From: an uncultured Synechococcaceae cyanobacterium
Lineage (GTDB): Bacteria > Cyanobacteriota > Cyanobacteriia > PCC-6307 > Cyanobiaceae
Length of the DNA: 41,007 bases
Reading direction: 5' to 3'
Assembly: GCA_903934375.1 (NCBI GenBank)
Contig: CAIZNP010000038.1
Coordinates: forward strand, 1-41,007
Of the stretch, positions 1 through 10,185 are shown one piece after another. How positions within the stretch are numbered: the first letter of the stretch is position 1; every line of letters begins with the position of its first letter. The notes beneath the pieces are model-generated. The model was not told the DNA's origin. It saw only the letters and a list, made by a program, of their open reading frames with translations, and ran no database searches. Position numbers and translations under genes: made by a program.

Positions 1-500
1 CAGGTGCCGCAGCTGGTGGGGCCACTGCCGCTTTTCGCACCGGAACCACTGCACGTGCTGCAGGTTTCCAGATGGCGAATCTGGATCTCCTTCTCCTGGC
101 CGAACACTGCTTCGCTGAAGCTGATCGTCAGGTCGAAGCGCAGGTCATCCCCCTGGCGGGGCCCGCGGCGGTGGGCGGCACCGCCACCGGGCCCGGCTGG
201 CCCCCCGCCGAACCCACTGAAGAAGGTTTCGAACAGATCGGCGAATCCCCCCATATCGCCCATGTCCGGCATGCCGCCGCCGCCGCCCAGGCCAGCCTCA
301 CCGAACTGGTCGTAACGGGAACGGGTCTGGGGATCGCTGAGCACCTCGTAGGCCCGGCCGATCTCCTTGAACCTGTCCTCAGCGCCGGGTTCCTTGTTGA
401 TGTCCGGGTGGTACTGCCGCGCCAGACGGCGATAGGCCCGTTTGAGGGTGTCGGCATCGGCGTCGCGCGCCACACCCAGCAGGTCGTAGTAGTCGGCCAT
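1..500 (-). CDS. dnaJ: Chaperone protein DnaJ (N-terminal part; runs off window edge)
   Basis: Minus-strand translation from ATG at 500: [57 protein letters not shown]... has the J domain with HPD, then a G/F region and the first CxxCxGxG zinc motif. Confidence 0.95.
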   Translation of the reverse strand, partial: MADYYDLLGVARDADADTLKRAYRRLARQYHPDINKEPGAEDRFKEIGRAYEVLSDPQTRSRYDQFGEAGLGGGGGMPDMGDMGGFADLFETFFSGFGGGPAGPGGGAAHRRGPRQGDDLRFDLTISFSEAVFGQEKEIQIRHLETCSTCSGSGAKSGSGPTSCGT

Positions 501-503
501 CGA

Positions 504-1232
504 TCAGGCCCCGTGCTCAGAGGGCTCCGGATCAGCCGAGGGCCGGGACTCGCCGCTGGCACCGGCGGGACCAGGACCCATCGACACTTTCACCAGGGCA
601 TGGCGCAGCACACGGCCGTTGAGGTGATAACCGCGCTGCAGCTCCGCAATCACCACATCCTCCTCATGCTCCTCGCTGGGCTCCCGCAGCACCGCCTCGT
701 GCAGGCTGGGGTCGAAGGCCTCTCCCTCCACCCGCATCGGCGAAACGCCGAGCTGCTTGAACACCTCGACCAGCTGCTTGTAGAGCCCCTGGTAGCTGCG
801 ATGGATGGTCTGCGCCTCCTCGGCCTGAGGATCGAGCTGCTGGCGGGCCCTCTCGAAGTTATCCACCACCGGCAGGATCTCGCTGAGGGTGGAGCAGGCG
901 ATCTGCAGGCGCTGATCCTCCTGATCACGGCTCTGGCGCTTGCGGAAGTTATCGAAGTCGGCGGCGATGCGCATGTACTGGCTGCGCAGGGCCTCATGCT
1001 CGGTCCGCAGGGACTCCAGCTCACCTTCCAGCTGCCTGAGCCGCTCCTGCGGATCAGTGACCTGGGCTGGGTCGGTGGCGTCAGACACCGCGGAGACCTC
1101 GGCAGCTGAATCCTGGGGTGCGGGGCTGTCGTGAACAGCCGCATCCGGAGCGGCCTGGGTTCTGGCCTGTGTGCTGGCCTCGGAACTGGCCTCGGCGGAG
1201 TCCATGGGGAACGGGGTGGTCTCGCCGCTCAT
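504..1232 (-). CDS. grpE: Nucleotide exchange factor GrpE
   Basis: [15 protein letters not shown]... then [46 protein letters not shown] and [37 protein letters not shown], typical GrpE; immediately upstream of dnaJ. Confidence 0.95.
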   Translation of the reverse strand: MSGETTPFPMDSAEASSEASTQARTQAAPDAAVHDSPAPQDSAAEVSAVSDATDPAQVTDPQERLRQLEGELESLRTEHEALRSQYMRIAADFDNFRKRQSRDQEDQRLQIACSTLSEILPVVDNFERARQQLDPQAEEAQTIHRSYQGLYKQLVEVFKQLGVSPMRVEGEAFDPSLHEAVLREPSEEHEEDVVIAELQRGYHLNGRVLRHALVKVSMGPGPAGASGESRPSADPEPSEHGA

Positions 1233-1347
1233 GCTGTCCGAACCGGAGATTTGCTGTAAACATGTTGCTCGGAAAGGGTTCCTTCTCACAATTGGCGGAA
1301 GCCCGCACCTCAGAGCCCACAGCGAATCCCGCTGCCGGAGCACGGCG

Positions 1348-3201
1348 ATGACCCTCACTCCAAGCCGCCCTGTTCCCCCCGCAACCACGGCAGCCCAGCA
1401 GCGGCTGGAGGTGGAGCTGCTGCTGGGTGAGGTGGTGCTGTCCGCGGCGGATCTGGCTGACGCCGGTGCTGAGCGCTGGAGCTGGAGCGATCAGTTCAGC
1501 CAGGAGCAATGCCGCCAGCTGGGCTGTCTGCCGGCGCGTCAGGACGGCGCAACCCTGGTGGTGGCCGTGCCGAGCCAGTGGAACCAGGCGCAACGCCTGC
1601 AGCTGCTGGAGCGTGGTGCAGCCGCAGGCCTGAACCTCGTCCTGCGGCTGGCCCTCCAGGGCGACATCGAGGCGGTGCTGGATCACGCTGCGGCGGACCT
1701 GGAAGCAGCGCAGGCCGAAGATGGCGATCAGGACAATCCGGCGACAGAGCCCGAGGAGGAGCAAGAGCCCTTCGATCCTGTGGCCGAAGCCGAGAGGATC
1801 TTGCCCTCCCTGGTGGATGACCTTCAGCTCATCGGCCCGCTCGAGGAGGTGGCTGAGGAGGACTTCTCCGACATCGATGTGGAGAACGCTTCCAGCGCTT
1901 CCCCCGTGGTGGCCCTGGTGGACAAGGTGCTCGTACGCGCCCTCAGCCGCGGCGCGAGTGACATCCACGTGGAGCCCCAGGAGGACGGACTGCTGATCCG
2001 CTTCCGCCAGGACGGCGTGCTCGAGCCGATTGAGAGGCTGCCGAAGAATCTGATCCCGGCCGTCACCTCACGGGTGAAGATCATCGCCGACCTGGACATC
2101 GCAGAGCGGCGCATGCCCCAGGACGGCCGGATCCGACGTCGCTACCAGGGGCGGCTGTTCGATCTGCGGGTCAGCACTCTGCCGACCCGTTACGGCGAGA
2201 AGATCTGCATGCGTCTGCTGGACAGCGGTGCCACCCACCTCGGCCTCGACAAGCTGATCTCCGACCCGACGGCCCTGGAGACGGTCCGCGACATGGGATC
2301 CAAGCCCTTCGGCATGGTGTTGGTGACCGGCCCGACCGGTTCCGGCAAGAGCACCACGCTGTACTCGCTCCTGGCGGAGCGCAACAGCCCGGGGGTGAAC
2401 ATCTCCACGGTGGAGGACCCGATTGAGTACTCCCTCAAGGGCATCACTCAGACCCAGGTGAACCGGGACAAGGGCTACGACTTCTCCATGGCCCTGCGCT
2501 CCTTCATGCGGCAGGACCCGGATGTGCTGCTGGTGGGGGAAACCCGCGACGAGGAGACCGCCAAGACCGCCATTGAGGCGGCACTGACCGGCCACCTGGT
2601 GCTCACCACCCTTCACTGCAACGATGCCCCGAGCGCCATCGCCCGTCTGACCGAAATGGGGGTGGAGCCGTTCATGGTGAGCGCCTCCCTGATCGGCATC
2701 GTCTCGCAGCGGCTGCTGCGCCGCGTCTGCCCCGACTGCCGCGTGGCCTACAAGCCCAGCGAAGCGGAGCTGGGACGCTTCGGCCTGCTGGCCAGCCGGG
2801 AGCAGAGCATCACCTTCTACAAGGCCAGGCGCAAAAGCCGCGGTTCAGGCTGCCCGACCTGCCAGGGACTGGGCTACAAAGGCCGGATCGGCGTTTATGA
2901 GGTGCTGCGGATCAACGAAGCCCTGACCGCTGCGATCGCCAAGAAGGCCACCACAGAGACCCTACGCAAGCTTGCCGTGGAGTCGGGCATGAAAACCCTG
3001 CTCGGCTACAGCCTGGATCTGGTGCGGCAGGGGCGGACCACCCTCGACGAGGTGGGGAGGATGATCCTCACCGATTCAGGCCTGGAATCGGAGCGGCGCG
3101 CCAAGGCGCTGCACACGATCAGCTGCCAGGGCTGCGGCGCCGGCCTGGAGGATGAGTGGCTGGAATGCCCGTATTGCCTGACGCCACGGGGCCTCGACTG
3201 A
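1348..3201 (+). CDS. pilB: Type IV pilus assembly ATPase PilB (GspE/PulE family)
   Basis: Walker [73 protein letters not shown], tetracysteine CPDC...CPTC, plus C-terminal CQGC/CPYC motif. Start could be slightly upstream. Confidence 0.93.
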   Translation: MTLTPSRPVPPATTAAQQRLEVELLLGEVVLSAADLADAGAERWSWSDQFSQEQCRQLGCLPARQDGATLVVAVPSQWNQAQRLQLLERGAAAGLNLVLRLALQGDIEAVLDHAAADLEAAQAEDGDQDNPATEPEEEQEPFDPVAEAERILPSLVDDLQLIGPLEEVAEEDFSDIDVENASSASPVVALVDKVLVRALSRGASDIHVEPQEDGLLIRFRQDGVLEPIERLPKNLIPAVTSRVKIIADLDIAERRMPQDGRIRRRYQGRLFDLRVSTLPTRYGEKICMRLLDSGATHLGLDKLISDPTALETVRDMGSKPFGMVLVTGPTGSGKSTTLYSLLAERNSPGVNISTVEDPIEYSLKGITQTQVNRDKGYDFSMALRSFMRQDPDVLLVGETRDEETAKTAIEAALTGHLVLTTLHCNDAPSAIARLTEMGVEPFMVSASLIGIVSQRLLRRVCPDCRVAYKPSEAELGRFGLLASREQSITFYKARRKSRGSGCPTCQGLGYKGRIGVYEVLRINEALTAAIAKKATTETLRKLAVESGMKTLLGYSLDLVRQGRTTLDEVGRMILTDSGLESERRAKALHTISCQGCGAGLEDEWLECPYCLTPRGLD

Positions 3202-3271
3202 AATCGCAGCCTGTTGCGGTGCCGGACCGACAGCCGCAGACTGAACAGAAGCCTGGACGATCACACAGACC

Positions 3272-4354
3272 ATGGACCTCCAGATCGAGGACCTGATGGA
3301 GGAACTGGTGAAGCAGGGCGGCAGTGATCTGCATCTGGCGGCCGGCCAGCCCCCCTACGGACGGTTCAGCGGCGGCCTGCGGCCGATGCGCGAAGACAAG
3401 CTCAGCGAGGACGCCTGCAACCGGCTGATCTTTTCATTGATCAACAATGCCCAACGCAAGCAGCTGGAGCAGACCTGGGAGCTCGACTGCGCCTACGGCC
3501 TCAGGGGAGTCGCCCGCTTCCGCGTCAACGTTTACCGCCAGCGCAACACCTACGCCGCCTGCCTGCGGGCTCTCGGCAACTCGATTCCAAGCCTCAAGGC
3601 CCTGGGGCTGCCATCGGTGGTGGTGGAGACCAGCCTCCGCCCCCGCGGCCTGATCCTGGTGACGGGCCCCACCGGTTCGGGCAAGACCACCACGCTGGCA
3701 GCGCTGCTGGAGCACATCAACCAGACCCGCTCCGAGCACATCCTCACCATCGAGGATCCGATTGAATTCACCTACCAAAACCAGAAGAGCCTGATCCACC
3801 AGCGGCAACTGGGCGAGGACACCCGCAGCTTCTCGGCGGCACTGCGCGCGGCACTGCGCGAAGACCCGGACGTGATCCTGGTGGGGGAGATGCGCGACCT
3901 GGAAACGATTCAGCTGGCCATCACCGCTGCGGAGACGGGCCACCTGGTGCTGGGCACGCTGCACACCAGCTCTGCCGCCCAGACAGTCGACCGCATGGTG
4001 GATGTATTCCCACCTATGCAGCAGACCCAGATCCGGGTGCAGTTGAGCAGCTCCCTGCTGGGTGTTTTCTCGCAGACTCTCTGCAAGCGCCTCACCCCCG
4101 CCCCCGGCCAGTTCGGGCGGGTGATGGCCCAGGAGATCATGATCAACACGCCGGCCATCGCCAACCTGATCCGCGAAGGCAAGACTGCTCAGCTGTACTC
4201 ACAGATCCAGACCGGTGGCCAGATGGGCATGCAGACCCTGGAGCGTGCCCTGGCCAACCTGGTACAGCAGGGGGTGGTGAGCCGCATCGAAGCGATGGCC
4301 AATGCAGGCAAGCCGGAAGAACTCGGGCGGCTGCTCGATGGGGCGGATGCCTGA
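3272..4354 (+). CDS. pilT: Twitching motility/retraction ATPase PilT
   Basis: GGSDLHLAAGQPPYGR, GPTGSGKTTTLAALLEHIN, EDPIEFTYQNQKSLIHQR, AALREDPDVILVGEMRDLETIQLAITAAETGHLVLGTLHT. Confidence 0.95.
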   Translation: MDLQIEDLMEELVKQGGSDLHLAAGQPPYGRFSGGLRPMREDKLSEDACNRLIFSLINNAQRKQLEQTWELDCAYGLRGVARFRVNVYRQRNTYAACLRALGNSIPSLKALGLPSVVVETSLRPRGLILVTGPTGSGKTTTLAALLEHINQTRSEHILTIEDPIEFTYQNQKSLIHQRQLGEDTRSFSAALRAALREDPDVILVGEMRDLETIQLAITAAETGHLVLGTLHTSSAAQTVDRMVDVFPPMQQTQIRVQLSSSLLGVFSQTLCKRLTPAPGQFGRVMAQEIMINTPAIANLIREGKTAQLYSQIQTGGQMGMQTLERALANLVQQGVVSRIEAMANAGKPEELGRLLDGADA

Positions 4355-4373
4355 CCAGCACTGAGCAGCCCCG

Positions 4374-5627
4374 ATGCCGACCTTCTCTGCCACCTACACC
4401 ACAAAGTCCGGACAGAATCGGAACATCCGGCTGCAGGCCAGCGACCTCGGCAGTGCCAGACGAAGCCTGAGGCAACGCGGGATCATCCCCAGCTCACTGC
4501 AGGCCTTCGCCGGCGAGACGATCCAGCGCAAGAAGGCCGGCAGTGCCAACAGCCTCTTCAGCGCTGATCTCGCGCAGCTGCTGGAGGCGAAGCCGGGGGT
4601 CAAGGAGAAGGCCGTGTTCGCCAACAAGCTGGCAGCCCTAGTGGATGCCGGCGTGCCGATCGTGCGCGGTCTCACCCTGATGGCCCAGCAGCAGAAGCTG
4701 CCCCTGTTCAAGCGGGCGCTGCAGGCCGTCACCGAAGACGTGAGCCAAGGCGAAGGCATCGGAACGGCGATGCGCCGCTGGCCCAAGGTGTTCGACAAGC
4801 TCACGATCGCCATGATCGAAGCCGGCGAAACCGGTGGTGTTCTGGATGAAACGCTCAAGCGTCTGGCCAGCCTGCTGGAAGCGAATGCCAAGTTGCAGAA
4901 CCAGATCAAGGGTGCCATGGGCTATCCCATCGCCGTGCTGTCTCTGGCGGTGATCATCTTTCTAGCGATGACAATTTTCTTGATTCCGACATTCGAAGGA
5001 ATCTTTGAAGGTCTTGGCGCCGAGCTGCCCGCCTTCACCCAAGCGATGGTGGATCTGAGCAAACTGCTGCGATCGCCGTTCTCGTTTATTCTTGTTCTTG
5101 CCATCCTAAGCGGCGGCATCCTGTTCTCACGCTTTTACGCCACTCCTGTTGGCAAGCGACGGGTTGATGCCAGCATTCTCAAGCTTCCTCTATTCGGAGA
5201 ACTGCTGCGCTTAACTGCAACGGCGCAGTTCTGCCGCACCTTCAGTTCACTCACCAGAGCTGGCGTGCCGATTCTACTTTCCCTTGAAATCGTGCATGAA
5301 ATCGCCGGCAATGCGATCATCTCCGACGCCATTCTCAACTCCAAACTCGACATCCAGGAAGGAATTCCACTCAGTCTGGCATTGCAGCGAAAAGCTGTGT
5401 TTCCGGAGCTTGCCATTAGCATGCTGTCCATCGGCGAAGAAACCGGCCAGATGGTTGCAATGCTCAGCAAGGTGGCGGATTTCTACGAAGACGAAGTTGA
5501 TGCAACTGTCAAGTTAATGACGGCCATGCTGGAGCCCGCCATGATCGTGATCTGCGGCGGCATCGTTGCCTCCATCCTGGTGGCCATGTATCTGCCGATG
5601 TTCTCGGTCTTCGAGAAGATCCGCTAG
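4374..5627 (+). CDS. pilC: Type IV pilus inner-membrane platform protein PilC (GspF family)
   Basis: T2SSF repeats: KAVFANKLAALVDAGVPIVRGLTLMAQQ..., MIEAGETGGVLDETLKRLA, second repeat FCRTFSSLTRAGVPILLSLEIV and LSIGEETGQMVAMLSKVADFYEDEVDATV; directly follows pilB and pilT. Confidence 0.95.
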   Translation: MPTFSATYTTKSGQNRNIRLQASDLGSARRSLRQRGIIPSSLQAFAGETIQRKKAGSANSLFSADLAQLLEAKPGVKEKAVFANKLAALVDAGVPIVRGLTLMAQQQKLPLFKRALQAVTEDVSQGEGIGTAMRRWPKVFDKLTIAMIEAGETGGVLDETLKRLASLLEANAKLQNQIKGAMGYPIAVLSLAVIIFLAMTIFLIPTFEGIFEGLGAELPAFTQAMVDLSKLLRSPFSFILVLAILSGGILFSRFYATPVGKRRVDASILKLPLFGELLRLTATAQFCRTFSSLTRAGVPILLSLEIVHEIAGNAIISDAILNSKLDIQEGIPLSLALQRKAVFPELAISMLSIGEETGQMVAMLSKVADFYEDEVDATVKLMTAMLEPAMIVICGGIVASILVAMYLPMFSVFEKIR

Positions 5628-6949
5628 TCGATAGTCCGTGGTCGGTTGCCAGTGATAGCGGCGGCGGCCTGCCCCGCCAGCCAACCTGAAGTCCAGCAGT
5701 GCTGGAAGTTGAAGCCGCCGGTGACGCCGTCGACATCGAGCAGCTCCCCCACCAAGTGCAGGCCGGCCACCTGACGGCTCTCCATCGTGGCCAGGTTCAC
5801 TTCGCCCAGGGGTACGCCACCGGCGGTGACGAACTCCTCGCCGAAGGGTCCTCGCCCGGCCACGGCATAGCAGCTGGAGCGCAGGGCGGCGATCAGGGCC
5901 CGTTCCTGGCGTCGTGGCCAATCGGCCCAGCGCAGCTCCGGATCGGCGCCCTGCTGATCGAGCAGATGCAGCCAGAGTCGACGGCTGAGCTGGGGCCAGG
6001 GTCGGGCGTTGCTGAGCTGGCGGCGGGCCTGCTCCTGCCGGCACAGGGCGAACAACTGCTCCAGCTCGGCCTGAGAGCGACCGCCACTCCAGTCGAGCCG
6101 CAGCGTTGCGCGATAGCCGCCGTGGTGCAGCGCCCGCGCCGCAAAGGCCGTGAGCCGCAGGGTGGCCGGACCGCTCAGGCCCCAGTGGGTGATCAGCACC
6201 GGACCCTGCTGCCGGAAGCGTCGCGGCAGGCCGGCGATGTCCGCAGCACGCCCCGCTGACCCGGGCAGGGAATCTTCCAGCTCCAGGTCCAGACCCACCG
6301 GATCCTGGCTGACCCCCGCCAGCGCCAGCAGGGGATTGGGCCGAAAGGCCAGGGTGAACAGGGACGGCACCGGGGGAACGAGGCCGTGGCCGAGCACCTG
6401 AGCCAGGCGCCGACCGCTGGGGTGGCTGCCGGTGGCCAGCACCAGACGCTGGCACTGCAGGGATGGCGCGTCCTCACCGCACCGGAGTGCCAGGGCGAAC
6501 CCACCGGCGGGCAGCGCCTCCGCCCGCTGCAGGGCCGTGTGCGTCTGCACCACCACACCGGCCCTGCCTGCAGCCTCTCGCAGGGTCTGGATGACGGAGC
6601 TGGAGCGGTTGCTGCGCGGAAACAGGCGGCCATCGGCCTCCTCCACCAGCTCCAAGCCGCGCTCGTCGAACCAGGCGACCGCATCCCCGCTGGCGAAGCG
6701 ACTGAACGGTCCGCGCAGGGCCCGCCCACCGCGGGGGTAGTGGCCCACCAGCTCACGCGGATCCCAGCAAGCGTGGGTCACGTTGCAGCGGCCACCACCG
6801 CTGATCCGCACCTTGCCGAGGGGCTCAGGCGTGCTCTCCAGCAGCAGAACCCGATCCAGGCCGGCTTCGGCGGCGGTGATCGCCGCCATGAAACCGGCCG
6901 GACCACCGCCAGCCACCACCAGATTCCAGAACGGGGTGGACGAGGACAT
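5624..6949 (-). CDS. HI0933/BaiN (YhiN)-like NAD(P)/FAD-dependent oxidoreductase
   Basis: FAD-binding GGGPAGFMAAITAAEAG, KVRISGGGRCNVTHA, FVTAGGVPLGEVNLATMESRQVAGLHLVGELLDVDGVTGGFNFQHCWTSGWLAG. Confidence 0.9.
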   Translation of the reverse strand: MSSSTPFWNLVVAGGGPAGFMAAITAAEAGLDRVLLLESTPEPLGKVRISGGGRCNVTHACWDPRELVGHYPRGGRALRGPFSRFASGDAVAWFDERGLELVEEADGRLFPRSNRSSSVIQTLREAAGRAGVVVQTHTALQRAEALPAGGFALALRCGEDAPSLQCQRLVLATGSHPSGRRLAQVLGHGLVPPVPSLFTLAFRPNPLLALAGVSQDPVGLDLELEDSLPGSAGRAADIAGLPRRFRQQGPVLITHWGLSGPATLRLTAFAARALHHGGYRATLRLDWSGGRSQAELEQLFALCRQEQARRQLSNARPWPQLSRRLWLHLLDQQGADPELRWADWPRRQERALIAALRSSCYAVAGRGPFGEEFVTAGGVPLGEVNLATMESRQVAGLHLVGELLDVDGVTGGFNFQHCWTSGWLAGQAAAAITGNRPRTID

Positions 6950-7047
6950 CAACAACCGCAGCAGTGGAGAGGCGAAGAGGCGGGCAGAGCGAGGAAACCA
7001 GCAGCGGCAAGAACCGGCGCCGGCGGAGCAGAGGGCAGCATGGGGGG

Positions 7048-8124
7048 ATGGTCGCCATCCAGCCCCAGAACCCTGCCACCCCGGCCAAGCCGGCCGGGGG
7101 CGTTCCGGCAGGAGCCCACCGCTTCAGTGTGGCGCCGATGCTGGACTACACCGATCGGCACTTCCGGGTGCTGTTCCGTCAGATCAGCCGCCGCAGCCTG
7201 CTCTACAGCGAGATGGTGGTGGCCCAGGCGGTGCACCACTGCCGCCTGGCCGGCGCGGGCGGCGATCATCGGGCTCAGCAGCGGCTGGAGCGGCTGATCG
7301 GCTTCGACCCGATCGAGCATCCCGTGGCCCTGCAGCTGGGGGGTGACGACCCGGGGCTGCTGGCGGAGGCCACGCGGATCGCGGCGGATCGCGGTTACGA
7401 CGAAGTGAACCTCAACGTGGGCTGCCCCAGTGAGAAGGTGCAGAAGGGGCGCTTCGGCGCCTGCCTGATGGCGGAGCCACAGGTGGTGGCACGCTGCATC
7501 GCCGCCATGGCGGAGGCCAGCCCCCTGCCGGTGACGGTGAAGCACCGCATCGGCATCGACGAGCGCGACTCCTACGCCGAGCTGCTGGCCTTCGTGGACA
7601 CGCTGGCCGATGCCGGCGCCCGCCGCTTCAGCGTGCATGCGCGCAAGGCCTGGCTGGAGGGGCTCGATCCCAAGCAGAACCGCACCATTCCTCCCCTGCG
7701 CCACGAGCTGGTGCAGCAGCTCAAGCGGGACCGGCCGCAACTCACCATCGAACTGAACGGTGGCCTGCAGGATCTGCAGGCCTGCCGGCAGCAGCTGGCC
7801 CTGATCGATGGGGTGATGGTGGGCCGCGCCGTGTACGACCATCCCCTGCGCTGGGCCAGGGTGGACCGGGAGCTGTTCGGCGACGACACCCAGCCGCTCG
7901 CCACCGCCTCAACGGTGGTGCGGGGCCTTGTCCCCTACGCCGAGCGCTGGTGCCGTGATGGCGGACGCCTCTGGGCAATCGCCCGCCACCTGGTGCAGGT
8001 GGTGGAAGGTGTCAGCGGCGCCCGCCACTGGCGGCGCGATCTCGGCCAGGAGGCCGGCGCGCGCAATGCCGGTCCGGAGGTGCTTGAGCGGGCTGCCCAG
8101 CAACTGGAGGAGCGGGGACTCTGA
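7048..8124 (+). CDS. dusA: tRNA-dihydrouridine synthase DusA
   Basis: HRFSVAPMLDYTDRHFRVLFRQISRRSLLYSEMVV, LNVGCPSEKVQKGRFGACLM, SVHARKAWLEGLDPKQNRTIPPL. Confidence 0.93.
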   Translation: MVAIQPQNPATPAKPAGGVPAGAHRFSVAPMLDYTDRHFRVLFRQISRRSLLYSEMVVAQAVHHCRLAGAGGDHRAQQRLERLIGFDPIEHPVALQLGGDDPGLLAEATRIAADRGYDEVNLNVGCPSEKVQKGRFGACLMAEPQVVARCIAAMAEASPLPVTVKHRIGIDERDSYAELLAFVDTLADAGARRFSVHARKAWLEGLDPKQNRTIPPLRHELVQQLKRDRPQLTIELNGGLQDLQACRQQLALIDGVMVGRAVYDHPLRWARVDRELFGDDTQPLATASTVVRGLVPYAERWCRDGGRLWAIARHLVQVVEGVSGARHWRRDLGQEAGARNAGPEVLERAAQQLEERGL

Positions 8125-8142
8125 GACACCAGCACGAATGCG

Positions 8143-8652
8143 TCAGTCCTCAGCGCCGCTGTAACCCCCATAGGCGTCTCCCGCGCTGGCGTCACCGCTG
8201 CTGCGGCGCCGACGGCTACGACCCTCGCCAAAGCTCTCGTTACCGCCGCCACCGCCATAGCTGCGGTCTTCCCAGCCACGGGCTCCAGAGGCGCGCTCAG
8301 CGGAAGGGGTAGCGGCACCACCACCACCGGAGTAGCCACCACCGCCGCCGCCATAACCGCCGCCACCGCGGCGAGGGCCACCGGCGCCCGCACCGCCGCC
8401 ACCACCGCCGGTGCGGGGTTCGGCCTTGTTGATGCGCAGCGGGCGGCCCATTAGCTCAGCGCCCTGCAGGGCCTCGATGGCACGGTTCTCACTGTCGTCA
8501 TCGGCCATCTCCACGAAGGCGAAGCCGCGTTTGCGGCCGGTGTCGCGCTCAAGGGGCAGAGAGCAGTTCGCCACATCACCGAAGGGCGCGAACAGCTCGG
8601 CCACATCCTCCTTCTCAGCTCGGAAGGGGAGATTTCCAACAAAAATGCTCAC
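8143..8652 (-). CDS. Glycine-rich RRM RNA-binding protein (cyanobacterial Rbp type)
   Basis: MSIFVGNLPFRAEKEDVAELFAPFGDVANCSLPLERDTGRKRGFAFVEMADDDSENRAIEALQGAELMGRPLRINKAEPR has RNP2/RNP1 motifs, then a Gly-rich tail. Confidence 0.93.
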   Translation of the reverse strand: MSIFVGNLPFRAEKEDVAELFAPFGDVANCSLPLERDTGRKRGFAFVEMADDDSENRAIEALQGAELMGRPLRINKAEPRTGGGGGGAGAGGPRRGGGGYGGGGGGYSGGGGAATPSAERASGARGWEDRSYGGGGGNESFGEGRSRRRRSSGDASAGDAYGGYSGAED

Positions 8653-8745
8653 AGGCCGAAGGGGCCGATCAGGCGGAAGTCCAGCCCACTGAGCCTAAAC
8701 CGCTGATTTGGACCTGAACAGGTTCTCAGCGAAACTCCGCCCGAT

Positions 8746-10143
8746 TCAGGCGGTGCCCAGTCGCGTCCGGGCGCGCTGCAGCTGCACCTGCACCTGCTCA
8801 AAGCCCGTGCCACCCTCGCTGCGCCGGGCCGCCACCACCTGGCGCGGGTGGATCGCCTCGTGGATATCGGCCTCGAAAGCGGGATGCAACTGCTGCCAAC
8901 GCTCCAGCGGCAGATCCCGCAGCAGTACCCCCTCCTGCAGACAGGCCTTCACCAGACCGCCCACCAGCTGGTAAGCCTCGCGAAACGGCACCCCCTTGCC
9001 CACGAGGTAGTCGGCCACGTCGGTGGCGTTGGAGAAGTCGGCCGCGACCGCCTGCTCAAGCCGCTCCGGCCTGAACGTGAGGCCCTCCTCGAACAGGATC
9101 GCCATCGCCTCCAGGCAGTCGAGCGTCGTGCGCACCGTGTCGAACAGGGCTTCCTTGTCCTCCTGGAAATCCTTGTTGTAAGCCAGGGGCAGGCCCTTGA
9201 TCATCACCAGCAGCCCCTGCAGATGGCCGAACACCCGGCCGCACTTGCCGCGCACCAGCTCAGGCACGTCGGGGTTCTTCTTCTGGGGCATCAGGCTGCT
9301 GCCGGTGGCGCAGCGATCGCTGAGGCTGACGAAGCGGAACTCCTCGCTCGCCCAGAGGATCACCTCCTCGCTCAGGCGGCTGAGGTGCACCATCACCAGG
9401 CTGGCGGCGGCGCTGAACTCCACGGCGAAATCCCTGTCGCTGACAGCATCGAGGCTGTTGGCGTAGACCTCGTCAAAGCCCAGGGCGGCGGCGGTGTGGC
9501 GCCGATCGATCGGCACCGGCGTGCCGGCCAGGGCGGCGGCACCGAGGGGGCAGATATTCACCCGCTGGCGCAGATCCCGCAGGCGAGCCCGGTCACGCTC
9601 GGCCATCTCGATGTAGGCCAACAGATGGTGGGCCAGGGCGATCGGCTGAGCCCGCTGCAGGTGGGTGTAGCCCGGGATCATCACGCCGGCATGGGCTTCG
9701 GCCTGGGCCAGCAGCGCCCGCTCGAAGCGCAGCAGAGCGGCATCGATCTCGGCGATGCGGCGGCGCAGCCACAGGCGCAGGTCCGTGCCCACCTGGTCGT
9801 TGCGGGAGCGGCCGGTGTGCAGCTTCTTGCCGAGCGGGCCAAGGATGGCGATCAGGCGCCGCTCGACGGCGAAATGCACGTCCTCGTCCTCGAGGCCGGG
9901 GTTGAACATGCCGGCCGCCGCCTCGGAACGCACCTGCTCAAGCCCGTCCACCAGCTGCTGCGCCTCCTCCGCCGTGAGCACACCGGTGCTGGCCAGCATG
10001 CGGGCGTGGGCGATGGAGCCGTCGAGGTCCTCCTGCAGCAGGGCGATGTCGAAGCCGATCGAGGCGTTGAAGCGCTCAATCGCCGGATGTAGCCCCTGCT
10101 CGAAGCGCTGACTCCAGGTGGAGGAAGTGGAATCGACGGCCAC
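8746..10143 (-). CDS. argH: Argininosuccinate lyase
   Basis: [39 protein letters not shown], signature [20 protein letters not shown]. Confidence 0.96.
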   Translation of the reverse strand: MAVDSTSSTWSQRFEQGLHPAIERFNASIGFDIALLQEDLDGSIAHARMLASTGVLTAEEAQQLVDGLEQVRSEAAAGMFNPGLEDEDVHFAVERRLIAILGPLGKKLHTGRSRNDQVGTDLRLWLRRRIAEIDAALLRFERALLAQAEAHAGVMIPGYTHLQRAQPIALAHHLLAYIEMAERDRARLRDLRQRVNICPLGAAALAGTPVPIDRRHTAAALGFDEVYANSLDAVSDRDFAVEFSAAASLVMVHLSRLSEEVILWASEEFRFVSLSDRCATGSSLMPQKKNPDVPELVRGKCGRVFGHLQGLLVMIKGLPLAYNKDFQEDKEALFDTVRTTLDCLEAMAILFEEGLTFRPERLEQAVAADFSNATDVADYLVGKGVPFREAYQLVGGLVKACLQEGVLLRDLPLERWQQLHPAFEADIHEAIHPRQVVAARRSEGGTGFEQVQVQLQRARTRLGTA

Positions 10144-10185
10144 GGGCCCGGGCAGACGGCTGGGCTCAGCTTGGCAAACGGTGCT

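Noticed and set aside
72-1109. 345-aa plus-strand ORF opposite dnaJ/grpE
   Set aside because: Antisense shadow ORF typical of high-GC DNA; minus-strand DnaJ and GrpE translations are unambiguous.
1233-1347. CIRCE-type heat-shock operator upstream of grpE-dnaJ
   Set aside because: No TTAGCACTC-N9-GAGTGCTAA-like inverted repeat in the grpE/pilB divergent region; only a short AACATGTT palindrome.
8143-8420. Gly-codon repeats (GGCGGCGGTGGT-like) at the end of the RRM gene as a tandem-repeat or CRISPR-like array
   Set aside because: Low-complexity coding sequence for a Gly-rich RNA-binding tail; no regular repeat/spacer structure.
8848-10092. 414-aa plus-strand ORF opposite argH (and similar His/Gln/Leu-rich ORFs at 21203, 23632, 26000, 31371, 34159, 35906, 38326)
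   Set aside because: Mirror-frame ORFs of real GC-rich genes; composition (HQ/RG/LA-rich) and lack of recognisable motifs indicate non-coding antisense frames.
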